A stretch of DNA of 64,000 nucleotides from Hippopus hippopus (GCA_946811185.2 OX328104.1:49646505-49710504), one strand, 5' to 3'; counted from the first letter of the stretch, positions 52,255 to 61,964 are shown. Made by a program: numbers and translations. Notes: generated by a model from the letters alone, not told the origin.

Positions 52255-53550
52255 ATGGACATTTTAAGAATCACCGAACCAATTCTAAAAGATGATAGTA
52301 TTGCTAGTTATGAACACCATGAGTATGAACCAGCCACTGGTATCAATCTTAACAACCCAGGAGAAATTAGGATTAACATTGAGACTCAAGATATTTTTTA
52401 TCATCCTAGTGAGAGTTATTTACATATTATAGGTGAATTAGATTTAGCAGCTGGTGGTAATTATGCTGCTAATGCAAATATTTCTTTAACAAACAATGGT
52501 CTCATGTATCTTTTTAAAAGTATTAAGTATCAACTTTCAGGTATGGAAATTGAATACATATTGAATCCCGGTCATGCTACTACAATGATTGGGTTGTTAA
52601 AATATCCGGATGATTTTTCTAAATCACAAGGGTTAAATCAATGTTGGTATAAGGACATCAGCGCCGCTGCTGATTCTGACCCTGCTGCTGCTACCTATAA
52701 CTCAGGTTTTGCTGTAAGAAGAAATTATATTGTTAGTGGTACGGTTCCAACTGGTAGATTTAGCTTCAGAGTTCCATTAAAACATATATTCGGTTTTTGT
52801 GATGATTATGATAAGATAATATACGGAATGAAGCAAACTCTCTCATTAACGAGAAATGATGATAATGATGCAATTTTTAGGGCTGCTGGTGTTGGTGTTG
52901 GTAGAATTAATTTAACTAAAATATCTTGGTTTATGCCTCATGTGATGCCCTCAGATGAAGAGAAAATGCAACTTTATAAAATTATTGAGAAAAAAGAAAA
53001 AATACCGGTTGGATATAGAATGAGACAGTGTGACTCTATTGCGGTTCCTCAAACAAGATCATTTAGCTGGAGACTTGCTGTCAAATCATCACCTGAAGTG
53101 CCACGTTTTATCATTGTTGGTTTTCAAACTGGTAAAATCGGTAATCAACAACAAAATCCAGCCATATTTGACCATGTAAACGTTAATAGCATTTATGTTA
53201 TGTTAAATTCTGATAGATATCCCGCTGTTGATTATAATCTCAGTTTTACATCAAACCAATTTAGTAGAGTGTATGGAGACGTTTCTCTATTTAGGTCTAA
53301 GTTTTATAACATGAATGAAATGGTGTCAAATCCTAACATTAGTCCCTCAGATTACAAAACCCTTTATCCCTTGTTTTTGTTTGATGTTTCCAAACAGAGT
53401 GAGAAATTGAAATACTCTACCACTGATATCCACATCAAAGTGAGTTTTACTGCAAATGTGCCTGCGAATACAGAGGCATATGCTGTTGTTATTAGTGATA
53501 AGCTAATTAACTTCCAGTCTGATGGAAATAAAATGAGCGTAGTGTATTAA
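52255..53550 (+). CDS. Major capsid protein (double jelly-roll, hexon-like)
   Basis: 431 residues, near the usual Polinton capsid length. The start MDILRITEPILKDDSIASYE, the early INIETQDIFYHPSESYL strand region, and the second-barrel segment (AVKSSPEVPRFIIVGFQTG, then NSIYVMLNSDRYP) are the conserved landmarks of this family. The LFLFDVSKQSEKLKYST region and VVISDKLINF end complete the second barrel. Trimers should form pseudo-hexagonal capsomers. The ATG follows CACTTTATAAA. No stop or frameshift is seen, so a capsid could in principle be made. Confidence 0.93.
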   Translation: MDILRITEPILKDDSIASYEHHEYEPATGINLNNPGEIRINIETQDIFYHPSESYLHIIGELDLAAGGNYAANANISLTNNGLMYLFKSIKYQLSGMEIEYILNPGHATTMIGLLKYPDDFSKSQGLNQCWYKDISAAADSDPAAATYNSGFAVRRNYIVSGTVPTGRFSFRVPLKHIFGFCDDYDKIIYGMKQTLSLTRNDDNDAIFRAAGVGVGRINLTKISWFMPHVMPSDEEKMQLYKIIEKKEKIPVGYRMRQCDSIAVPQTRSFSWRLAVKSSPEVPRFIIVGFQTGKIGNQQQNPAIFDHVNVNSIYVMLNSDRYPAVDYNLSFTSNQFSRVYGDVSLFRSKFYNMNEMVSNPNISPSDYKTLYPLFLFDVSKQSEKLKYSTTDIHIKVSFTANVPANTEAYAVVISDKLINFQSDGNKMSVVY

Positions 53551-53572
53551 GATTTTTTCTTTTTATATAAAA

Positions 53573-53911
53573 ATGATAAAGACTACAGATTTAAAACAAA
53601 TTCTTAAAGAAAATAATATAAATTTCTACTCATACTGGAATAAAAAGCGTTTAGTTGGGTTGGTGAAAGAACATGGATTGTTTCCGAGTGAACCACCTAA
53701 AGAAGAAAAAAGTAAAGACTCTAAGTTTGATAGATTAAAAACTATTATGAAAAATCCTAAGAAAGTTAGTTTAGAGGATGTTGAAACTGGAGAAATAAAA
53801 ACCTTTCCATCAATTTATAAGGCGGGTCAATTTATAGACCGCAGTCCACAAACGATTGAGAATTGGAATGGGAGGGTTTGGAAAGATAAATATAAGATTA
53901 ACGTTTATTAA
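53573..53911 (+). CDS. SAP-like plus NUMOD1-like DNA-binding protein
   Basis: 112 residues. The first 35 residues (TTDLKQILKENNINFYSYWN) look like a SAP-type helix-turn-helix. The C-terminal 45 residues (VSLEDVETGEIKTFPSIYKA onward, ending NGRVWKDKYKINVY) resemble NUMOD1, a DNA-binding module that accompanies homing endonucleases in viruses and phages. No nuclease domain is present. A role as a DNA-binding regulator is inference. Its last 14 bases overlap the convergent gene that follows. Confidence 0.65.
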   Translation: MIKTTDLKQILKENNINFYSYWNKKRLVGLVKEHGLFPSEPPKEEKSKDSKFDRLKTIMKNPKKVSLEDVETGEIKTFPSIYKAGQFIDRSPQTIENWNGRVWKDKYKINVY

Positions 53912-54116
53912 TTTTCCAAAGTTGCCAACTAGATTTTTTCATTGTTTTTTTATTTAAATCTGGTTTAATACCATTACGAACAAGTCTTTCAACTAACTCA
54001 TATTTAGATCGACTTTTCATACCTCTTTCACCATATTTTCTAGGTACCTTAGTTTCACATAATTTTAGTAATTCAAGTCTAGTATATCTTGTCATAAATT
54101 CTATTTCATCCCACAT
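53898..54116 (-). CDS. Small SAP-like protein
   Basis: 72 residues, basic. The segment TRLELLKLCETKVPRKYGE followed by RSKYELVERLVRNGI has the two-helix pattern of SAP DNA-binding motifs. It overlaps the 3' end of the SAP/NUMOD1 gene by 14 bp tail to tail and is divergent from PolB. The upstream region holds ATATATATAAA directly before the ATG and an 11-bp hairpin. Confidence 0.6.
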   Translation of the reverse strand: MWDEIEFMTRYTRLELLKLCETKVPRKYGERGMKSRSKYELVERLVRNGIKPDLNKKTMKKSSWQLWKINKR

Positions 54117-54119
54117 TTT

Positions 54120-54146
54120 ATATATATTAATAAGATTAATATATAT
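54120..54146. other. 11-bp perfect hairpin between divergent genes
   Basis: ATATATATTAA and its complement around TAAGA, 3 bases upstream of the small SAP-like gene's ATG. Because the flanking genes diverge, it is more likely a promoter element than a terminator. Confidence 0.45.
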
Positions 54147-54202
54147 GAAATTTCAAAAAAATTTTTGATACTAAAATAAGAAAATTATATTTACTTTATA
54201 AA

Positions 54203-57200
54203 ATGCCTTGGCTTAATAGAATTTCTAATATAGCTAGAAGAGCTGCATCAAATGTTGGGAGGGTTGTAACGAATGTTATACCTCAATCAATCCAACGTAG
54301 AATCAATAATTTTACTAATTGGTTAACTGGTAATGTTGAAGAAAACCAACTACCACAAGTTTTTGATGAAATTGTTCAGAATGTTAGAGAGAATTACCCA
54401 CCAAGACAACCGTTTGAGGTTAGAATAGAGCGCTCAGCATTTAGAGAGTTTGTTAATCAATATGTTATAGATGGTAGAGGAAATTATAACCCGCAAAGAT
54501 TTTTCGCAGAAACGTGGACGCCTCTTATAAATACTCTTCGAAATAATTTACGAACAAAGGTTAAACTTGTACTTAGGTGTAAAATGTGGTTAATGACAGA
54601 TATTGACCAAGGTCCTATGGAACGTGCTTTTCATAGTAGTCAACATTTAAATTTAAACAGTGAAGAAATAGAGGATTTATTGAACACAATGATAGATGAA
54701 GTTTTAGAAAATTTAGCTAATTTCCAAAGAGAAGGTAGTGGTTGGACTTTTGGGAGTATCGTAAAACTAGAAATACATACAGCTGCTTATGTTCCTTTAA
54801 GAGCTAATAGTTGGATACCTTTACCAAAATGGATTGCTAACAAAAAAGCGATTATTAATATGAAAAATGAAGATAATAAATGCTTTTTATGGTGTACTTT
54901 AAGAAAGCTTAATCCAAAAGAAAGAGATTCAGAAAGAGTAGATAAAGCTTTGAAAGAAAAAGAAGGTAGTTTAAATATGGAGGGAATCGACTACCCTGTT
55001 TCGGTTAAGGATATCAGTAAGTTTGAAACACAAAATCCTGAAATTAGTGTAAACGTATATAGTTATGAGGAGAACAAAAAATTCATTTATCCGCGTAGGC
55101 TTACAAAATGTGAAAAAAGTAAACATGTTAACCTTCTTTTAATTAAAAATGAGGAAAACATGCACTACGCTCTCATAAAAAACTTAATTAAATTAGTAAG
55201 AAGTCAAATAACTAATAGCCATAACTGTAAAAATATGGAAATTTGTACACGATGTTTGAATCATTTTGGTAGTAAAGAACTTTTGGAAAAACATAAAAAA
55301 TACTGTAACGAACACGAACCTATTACTTTAGAGATGCCAAAACCAGATACCTGGGTAGCTTTTGAAAACCATTCTAGAAAACTTGAGGTTCCCTTTGTTG
55401 TATACGCTGATTTTGAAAGTGTTTTAGAACCAATACACACATGTCAACCAAACCCAGAAAAAAGTTATACTATGCAATATCAAAAGCATATACCTTGTAG
55501 TTTTGTTTATATTATAAAATGTTTTGACGATGTTGTGTGTACTCCTATAAAAAGAAGTTATGTTGGAGAAAATGCTGATGAAGTTTTTATAAACTGGTTG
55601 AGAGCTGATATACAAGAAATTCATCAAGAATATTACCAAAAACCAAAACCTATTGAAATAACAGAATCAGAGAAAGCAAAGTACCAGAAAGAAACACATT
55701 GTTGGATTTGTGGTGGGGAGTTCAATCATGCTAATTATAGAGTAAGAGACCATTGTCATTTTACGGGTAAATATAGAGGTGCCGCACACAATGAATGTAA
55801 CCTAAAGGCTAAAAATCCTAACTTCACACCTGTATTCCTTCATAATCTTAGTGGATATGACGCTCATCTTTTTATTAAATGTCTTGGCAAATCTGAAGGG
55901 AAAATTGATTGTATTCCAAACAATGAAGAGAAATATATTAGTTTTACTAAAAATATTTGGGTTGGAAAATATATAAAACATAAAATTAGATTTCTTGATA
56001 GCTTTAAATTTATGAGTTCTAGTTTAGATAAGCTTTCGAGTAACTTAGAAGAAAGCCAATTAAAAATTTTATCGAGATATTTTAATGCTAATGAGTTATC
56101 TTTGGTTAGGAGAAAAGGAGTTTTCCCTTATGAGTACTTAGATTCATTTAATAAACTTAAAGATAAAGAATTACCTCCTAAAGAAGCATTTTACTCTAGT
56201 TTAAACAAAGAAGGAATTAGTGACGAAGATTATGCTCATGCACAAAAGGTTTGGAGAACTTTTAACATGAAAACGTTGAAGGATTACTTAGAACTTTACA
56301 ATAAAATAGATGTATTGCTTTTAGCGGATGTTTTTGAGAACTTTAGAGATGTTTGTCGTGAAAACTATAATTTAGACCCTAGTTGGTATTATACAGCTCC
56401 TGGTTTAGCTTGGGATGCAGCATTAAAAATAACGAAAGTGAACCTAGAGCTTTTAAGTGATCCTGATATGCTTTTAATGACTGAAAAGGGTATCAGAGGA
56501 GGTGTTAGTATGTGTAGTAAAAGATATGCAAAAGCAAATAATAAGTGTATGGGTAAATTATATGATTCTAGTAAACCATCGAAATATTTATTATATATAG
56601 ATGCAAATAGTCTTTATCCTTGGGCAATGAGTAAACCACTTCCTACTCATGGTTTTAAATGGATGACAAATAAAGAATTAGAAATTTGGCAAAAAATACC
56701 ATGTATATTAGAAGTAGATTTAGAATATCCAAAAGAATTACATGATTTACATAACGACTTTCCTTTAGCGCCTGACCGTTTAAAGATTGAAAAGGTAGAA
56801 AAACTTATTCCAAATTTAGGTAATAAAGAAAATTACATTATTCATCATGAAGCTTTAAGAACATGTAATGAATTAGGTTTAAAAATTACTAAAATACATC
56901 GAGGAATTAAGTTTGAGGAAAGCCCATGGCTTAAATCATATATTGATACAAACATTGAACTAAGAAAAGCGGCTAAAAGTAATTTCGAAAAAGATTTTTT
57001 TAAATTAATGAATAATTCAGTTTTTGGTAAGACTATGGAGAACCTGAGAAACAGAGTAACGATAGAACTGGTTTCTAGTGAAGAGCGTTGTAAAAATTTA
57101 GTAGCAAAACCAAACTATTGTCATTCAACAATATTCGATGAAAACCTAACAGCGGTACACATGAAAAACACTAATTTAGAATATAATAAACCTATTTACT

Positions 57201-57787
57201 CAGGATTAAGCATTTTAGACATCAGTAAAACACATATGCAAAAAACTTATTATAATTACTTTAAACCTAAGTATGGTGAAAAGGTTAGAATGTGTTATAC
57301 TGATACAGATAGTTTTATTCTCGAAATAGAAACTGAGGATTTATATAAGGATATTGAAAAAGATGTGGTTGAAATGTTTGATACAAGCAATTATCCAAAA
57401 GACCATTTCTTAAAAAATGATTGCAATGCTAGAGTAGTTGGAATGTTTAAAGATGAGTTAGGTGGTGAAATTATGACTGAGTTTGTTGGCCTTGGAGCAA
57501 AAATGTATGCTTATAAAACTTTAGATGATATAGAAGATAAAAGATGTAAAGGTGTTAAACAATCAGTTGTTAAGAAAGAGATAACCGTTAATAATTTCAA
57601 AGAGTGTTTGTTTACAGAAAAGGATCAGTATAGAGAGATGAGTGTTTTAAGAAGTAGGGAGCATAATATATATACTGAAAAGTTAAATAAAAAAGCGTTA
57701 GGATCAAGTGATGATAAAAGGTTTGTTTTGGAAGACAAGATTGATACTTTAGCTTGGGGGCATTATAAAATAATATTAATACTTTAG
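54203..57787 (+). CDS. Protein-primed family B DNA polymerase (pPolB)
   Basis: 1194 residues. The first 380 residues are the variable N-terminus, with a Cys/His motif CTRCLNHFGSKELLEKHKKYC. Proofreading exonuclease: Exo I DFES (Asp403), Exo II NLSGYDAHLF (Asp553), Exo III YNKIDVLLLAD (Asp703). A zinc-binding insertion (CWICGGEF, then RDHCHFTGKYRGAAHNECNL) lies between Exo I and Exo II. Polymerase: motif A DANSLYPWAM (Asp800), motif B KLMNNSVFGKT (from Lys934), motif C YTDTDSF (Asp1034, Asp1036). All catalytic residues are kept. Such polymerases start from a protein covalently bound to the TIR ends. The last codons contain the first copy of a short tandem duplication (ACTTTAGCTTGGGGG), and the stop lies in the second copy. 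Confidence 0.95.
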   Translation: MPWLNRISNIARRAASNVGRVVTNVIPQSIQRRINNFTNWLTGNVEENQLPQVFDEIVQNVRENYPPRQPFEVRIERSAFREFVNQYVIDGRGNYNPQRFFAETWTPLINTLRNNLRTKVKLVLRCKMWLMTDIDQGPMERAFHSSQHLNLNSEEIEDLLNTMIDEVLENLANFQREGSGWTFGSIVKLEIHTAAYVPLRANSWIPLPKWIANKKAIINMKNEDNKCFLWCTLRKLNPKERDSERVDKALKEKEGSLNMEGIDYPVSVKDISKFETQNPEISVNVYSYEENKKFIYPRRLTKCEKSKHVNLLLIKNEENMHYALIKNLIKLVRSQITNSHNCKNMEICTRCLNHFGSKELLEKHKKYCNEHEPITLEMPKPDTWVAFENHSRKLEVPFVVYADFESVLEPIHTCQPNPEKSYTMQYQKHIPCSFVYIIKCFDDVVCTPIKRSYVGENADEVFINWLRADIQEIHQEYYQKPKPIEITESEKAKYQKETHCWICGGEFNHANYRVRDHCHFTGKYRGAAHNECNLKAKNPNFTPVFLHNLSGYDAHLFIKCLGKSEGKIDCIPNNEEKYISFTKNIWVGKYIKHKIRFLDSFKFMSSSLDKLSSNLEESQLKILSRYFNANELSLVRRKGVFPYEYLDSFNKLKDKELPPKEAFYSSLNKEGISDEDYAHAQKVWRTFNMKTLKDYLELYNKIDVLLLADVFENFRDVCRENYNLDPSWYYTAPGLAWDAALKITKVNLELLSDPDMLLMTEKGIRGGVSMCSKRYAKANNKCMGKLYDSSKPSKYLLYIDANSLYPWAMSKPLPTHGFKWMTNKELEIWQKIPCILEVDLEYPKELHDLHNDFPLAPDRLKIEKVEKLIPNLGNKENYIIHHEALRTCNELGLKITKIHRGIKFEESPWLKSYIDTNIELRKAAKSNFEKDFFKLMNNSVFGKTMENLRNRVTIELVSSEERCKNLVAKPNYCHSTIFDENLTAVHMKNTNLEYNKPIYSGLSILDISKTHMQKTYYNYFKPKYGEKVRMCYTDTDSFILEIETEDLYKDIEKDVVEMFDTSNYPKDHFLKNDCNARVVGMFKDELGGEIMTEFVGLGAKMYAYKTLDDIEDKRCKGVKQSVVKKEITVNNFKECLFTEKDQYREMSVLRSREHNIYTEKLNKKALGSSDDKRFVLEDKIDTLAWGHYKIILIL

Positions 57788-57815
57788 CTTGGGGGGATTA
57801 TAGAATATAATTTAA
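57740..57815 (+). repeat. Short tandem duplication at the end of PolB
   Basis: Two copies of ATACTTTAGCTTGGGGG(C/G)ATTATA, about 36 bp apart. The PolB stop codon TAG is read from the second copy, so the duplication sets the protein's C-terminus (the final IILIL). Confidence 0.7.
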
Positions 57816-57836
57816 TTTTACTGATTAAATTATATT
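57804..57836. terminator. 12-bp perfect hairpin between convergent PolB and terminal gene
   Basis: AATATAATTTAA and its exact complement are separated by TTTTACTGA. It lies in the 64-bp gap where PolB (+) and the terminal gene (-) converge, the same setting as the hairpin at 43815-43849. Confidence 0.6.
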
Positions 57837-57851
57837 TATAAAAAATCTTCC

Positions 57852-58364
57852 TTAACCTAAGAACATAATATCTTCAATTACCTTATTTTTTATATTATGT
57901 AGATCTTTAATACAAATCTTTTCATTTTTTTTTATTTCACTAATGCGAGGACATTTTATTAATATTTCTTTTTCGACCTTATCAAAAACATACACCACAT
58001 AGTTGTATATTAGTTGGTTTCTAGTTAATTTCTTATCTGATTTAATTCCCAACCGTATATTAACTTCACTTCTTAGATTTTTTTTAGATATATTTTTTCT
58101 TTTATAAGTTTGAGTAAAAATTGCAGCTTTTATATCACTATATTGATTGATTTTAGGATCTATAGAATCTAAAATACTATTCACATAATTAGCGAGAAGT
58201 ATAGCAAATCTCGCTAATAATTCTTTATCCGAAATTAAGTTTTTAAATTTATTTTTAGCTATATCCATGTTTATCAAATTCTCTTCCATGTTATCTATAA
58301 CCTTCATTAAACCCTCATCTTTATCTAAGTTTAACTCCTTTAAGAAGTCCTTTAATGCCTCCAT
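57852..58364 (-). CDS. Terminal helical protein, function unknown
   Basis: 170 residues, almost entirely predicted helical and rich in Lys, Ile, Asn and Asp. It starts MEALKDFLKELNLDKDEGLM, and the mid part is KELLARFAILLANYVNSILD. No motif is recognised. As the outermost right gene it is transcribed inward from the right TIR, with a promoter nearly identical to that of RING protein 1. It may therefore be expressed at the same time as the RING genes, perhaps early; that is inference. Position alone would also allow a terminal-protein or regulator role. Confidence 0.65.
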   Translation of the reverse strand: MEALKDFLKELNLDKDEGLMKVIDNMEENLINMDIAKNKFKNLISDKELLARFAILLANYVNSILDSIDPKINQYSDIKAAIFTQTYKRKNISKKNLRSEVNIRLGIKSDKKLTRNQLIYNYVVYVFDKVEKEILIKCPRISEIKKNEKICIKDLHNIKNKVIEDIMFLG

Positions 58365-58733
58365 TTTGAATTAATTTATAACTTAAAATTTAAAAAATTC
58401 AAAAAATTTTATCCATTAATTTATTTTTGAATTTATGTAAAATGATTATAGTAATTAGGTTAGTCCCTCATGCATAGACTTATCTTGCGTTGACACATGG
58501 GGGCCATAATATATATTAGTTGATGCGTTGGTTAGTGAGCACCGTTGTTAATCGATGCGTTGGTTAGTGGGATAATGAAATTTATTTTCTTTAGAATTAT
58601 GAGGAAATAGATTTTTCATTCAAAAATCGTAAAAAATCGTTAAAATCGTAAAAATCGTTAGGATGCCTATCAAAAATCGTAAAAAATCATTAAAATCGTA
58701 AAAATCGTTGGGATGCCCATTTTCTTAACTACT
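58362..58733 (-). repeat. Polinton right TIR, 372 bp
   Basis: Inverted copy of 41650-42021, same length, about six substitutions, also ending exactly at the first gene's ATG. The outer tandem 50-bp repeats are retained. Confidence 0.95.
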
Positions 58734-58739
58734 CATATC
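58734..58739. repeat. Polinton target duplication, right
   Basis: CATATC, matching 41644-41649. Confidence 0.9.
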
Positions 58740-59925
58740 TGAAGTTGCTTCCCCTGCGATATAGATTGTTGAAGACAATTGTGGCAAAAGCAGACAGTCC
58801 CCATAATGTGTAGTTTGTACAGGCCCATCGAATATTTTTTTAAAACAGTCGTACCATCCGTTTCTTTTTACATATATGTATGTCCTGTTCTTTCCATTAG
58901 AAGCCTTCAAGTAGAATGTTTACATACTGAATAAGAGAAAAACGGCATAATAATGGTTGATTAATGGTCTTTCGATGACCACGTCTCCCTGCGTGAATGA
59001 AGATCAAAAAACGACGATTATATATATTGTTGGCAATTTTACATTACTTTTTATACCTAATATGGAGTTACAACACCACTTGCATAACTCATCATGTGGG
59101 AACAGAACTAATTTGTCTACGTTTGTGTAGAGCATTTTTATGGCGATATCGGCTCAATGACACTCTGGTCTGACAGATTATAAAAACCGTCTGCGTTCGT
59201 CCTGAGAATTCGAGGGCTGAGCAGAAAGATCGTGGAATTTGTTCATCAAAACAAAACTACATGTGCTATTACACTTAAATTTTCATGTTTAAGATCCATA
59301 TATAACAGATAAGATAGGTAATTTCAGACAAACTGATCTAAAAACGTAGTTGCTATGACTTCTTTTACAACGATCATAACGGATACCCGTAGCACGCCAT
59401 GACGTTAACGTTTTTAATCTTATATCGGTGCTCTCTGCCGGGATCATCCTCGGTAGTCTTCCGTCGTTTTTTTAAACCGCGCTTGCCATTTAAATACTGC
59501 AATTTTTTCTTTATTTGTGGCTTTACATTAGCTTCTTAAAATAAATTAATCATTATAGATAGATCTCACAAGAACTATTAGACTAACGTTGTTTATTAGA
59601 AATGACATCAGAAATTTTGCACAGAATTTCAAACGGAGCCATCGATTACGTTAACTTAATTTAAAGAGATTTGAATCAAACTATTTTTAAATATGATCGT
59701 TCATAAAAGCATGACAACAGTGATTTTACGGAGTGCTCCGAGGCAGCAAACCTTGCGATTTTTACGGTGAAAATAAACATATCTAAAGTGAAATTAGACT
59801 GGTGAATTTTTACCTGGTATATGATTATACCAGTGAAAATCTGAAAACAATCGGACATCAAATTGATAAGTTATGAAGAATTTCAACGAACATTTTGCTT
59901 TACCCTCGTATTTGCCTAGAATCAA
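58740..59925. other. Non-coding stretch right of the Polinton
   Basis: No gene or repeat family recognised. Host intron or intergenic sequence. Confidence 0.45.
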
Positions 59926-59928
59926 CTC

Positions 59929-60022
59929 TTTCACTGCCATTGGCGACGAAAACAGCTTTTGCGTACGGCGTAGATCAAGATCAGACTGCACAGAAAGACT
60001 GATCTTGGATCTGCACCGTCCA
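59929..60022. repeat. Family B-like fragment
   Basis: The TCTTTCACTGCCATTGGCGA terminus is of the 34757 subtype. The central hairpin is shortened (AAGATCAGACTGCACAG then AAGACTGATCTTGG). Confidence 0.5.
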
Positions 60023-60254
60023 CTTTGTGATGCTAAACCATGGTCTAGAGCACCTTCATTCACAATGAAAAAAAGATTTAAGCCCTCGGGAAAGTCGACT
60101 GAATTTACTGAAAAAAATTAGACATTGCTATCTCCAGATGACTTTGTTAAATCTTGTAGGAGACAACATTATGCAAAAATCAGAATTTCTTGTAATGAGC
60201 AATTTTTCCTTCCGTCGTGTTTTCATGTATATTAATGTGTTAACCGTTTATTTA

Positions 60255-60412
60255 TGCTGATAAATCATTTTACCTCTTTTCCAAACGACAAAATTTGAAA
60301 CATGTCCAAACTGAATGGATCTTAAGAAGACAAAATGAACTTGAGTAGAAAAACAAAGCTTTAACTATGGAATGGTAGAAAGCTCGGGATTGTGTGGTAA
60401 AGTCTTAAGGGC
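60255..60412. repeat. Family A MITE lacking its centre
   Basis: The termini CCTCTTTTCCAAACGACAAA and GGGATTGTGTGGTAAAGTCT are kept. The palindromic centre is deleted. Confidence 0.5.
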
Positions 60413-60496
60413 TAACAAAGGTGATTTAAAAGTCTGCTGTGAATGTATTTCTGTAGGTGTCGATATTGCTGAGCCAGACATAAAACCGTTATGAAT

Positions 60497-60804
60497 GATT
60501 GATTTTATGGTGTTTAACGCCGTTTTCAACATTATTTCAGTTATACCGCGGCGGCCAGTGCACCTATCCATGTTTTCCTGGAGTTTTTTTTTACCAGTAC
60601 TCCGCACAATATTCTTTCCAAGCCACTGGCTGCTTTTCCCACATAACCATCGTCGAAACAACGGTCAGCGGTGAGAGAGGAATGAATCTTGTTGCAATGA
60701 CTATTATCAATCCTCGGAAAGAAATTGGCTGAGCCGCTGATCGAACCCGCGAGCTCCCGTTCTCAAGTTCTGTATGCTACCGACTGAGTTATCGGGGCTC
60801 GGCT
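60497..60804 (-). mobile_element. tRNA-derived SINE (minus strand)
   Basis: On the minus strand the A box is TAACTCAGTCGGTAGC and the B box GGGTTCGATCAGC. The body matches 3736-3990, and the tail (GGCGTTAAACACCATAAAAT) is longer, so this is the fuller copy. Confidence 0.8.
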
Positions 60805-61587
60805 TAAACCGTTATGATGTGCTTTGCTTGATATACAGGTATATAAAACTGTGTCACAGAAAAGTAGACCCGTTACTTCTTTTTGCTCCTTCCTCTTGTA
60901 TATGCACTTGTACGACCATAAAGAGACATCTTTACAGCCAGAGAGTAAACAAACGCTGTTAAAACTTGACGGTGTTATAATCTAGTCAGTGGGGTAAACG
61001 TAGATAAAAATCAATATAAGGTGTATGGGGTAAAGAAACTACAGGGTTTTGTCTTCGATTTAAACCGAAAACTGTGGTTGTTATGTCTATGGCTAGCCGC
61101 ACTAGAATGAAATGCATTTTCTATCTGCCGTAATCTTTGCAACCTTGCAACCACCAGGGACAATATTTGGCATGAAGATACAAGAATGATTATAGTTTCA
61201 TAGAATAAGGAAATAAATGGTTAAAAAACTGGATGAAAACGAGTAAAGATGTATGTTAAGCCACTAAAACTCCAGTGATCTATCATAGTGCATGTTTATC
61301 GACATTTTCATACATGTAGGTCGAGCACAGGATGTTTTATAGAGTCAGCCCTTGTTCTAGCGATTTCAGTTTATATTGTTTTATATGATATACCAAATAA
61401 AATTTCATCATGGAATGACAAGGTTGATAGCTTGCAAAGTTCGTTAAAATTGATATGTGTTTAAAAAAAAAGCTAACACTTAGAGTAGGGACAAATATAT
61501 ATAATGAAACACACTGTACAGTCGGGGAAGGGGGTGGAACCCTTAAAAATGTTTTAGTATACACTTGGAGGTTGAAGCAATTTTTTT

Positions 61588-61797
61588 AAAACTTAGGCTG
61601 CTAAGCGCGACTCAAGGACCTTTTGCGGACAGTGAAGACAAGATCAGACTGCAGAGCACGTGAAGTCTGATATTGGATCTACACTGTCCGATAATAAGAT
61701 ATTTTTCCCCAAAAAATACCTTTGAAATAGTAAAATTTGGGTTTTTACCATCGGCTTGAAAGTTTCACATCGCTTATTTAGCAGGTTAACTGTTAAA
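61588..61797. repeat. Family B MITE
   Basis: The left block is TTAGGCTGCTAAGCGCGACT and the right block is TTTAGCAGGTTAACTGTTAA. The central hairpin has several mismatches. Confidence 0.6.
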
Positions 61798-61964
61798 ATG
61801 TGTCTGTTGACTGAATATCATTCTCATGTGAGATGCTATCGTCATAATGTGGCTGTTTGGTATCTCGAGATGTGCTTTCCTCCGACCATCGAAAGTAAAA
61901 ACTGATGTTATAGTAATAACATCAGTTTTGAAATTGAATGTTTACGATTTTTTTCTTTTTTTTT

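Larger units (their letters stand above)
41650..58733. mobile_element. Complete Maverick/Polinton (endogenous adintovirus-like element), 17,084 bp
   Basis: The boundaries are set by the TIRs, which begin AGTAGTTAAGAAAATGGGCA at both ends, and by the CATATC target duplication. It carries the diagnostic set: protein-primed DNA polymerase B, retroviral-type integrase, adenain-like protease, FtsK/HerA-type packaging ATPase, double-jelly-roll major capsid and penton-like minor capsid. Apart from the PLA2-integrase junction I see no stop or frameshift in any core gene, so the copy is recent or under selection. Gene blocks alternate in strand: + (2 genes), - (4), + (10), - (1), + (PolB), - (1). The combination of PLA2, adenain and integrase fits the group described as adintoviruses. 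Close relatives cannot be named without a search. Confidence 0.95.

Noticed and set aside
41650..58733. Virophage or giant-virus fragment instead of a Polinton
   Set aside because: Integrase with chromodomain, TIRs with a 6-bp duplication, and the pPolB/adenain/ATPase/capsid set match Polintons; only the transcription-signal style recalls virophages.
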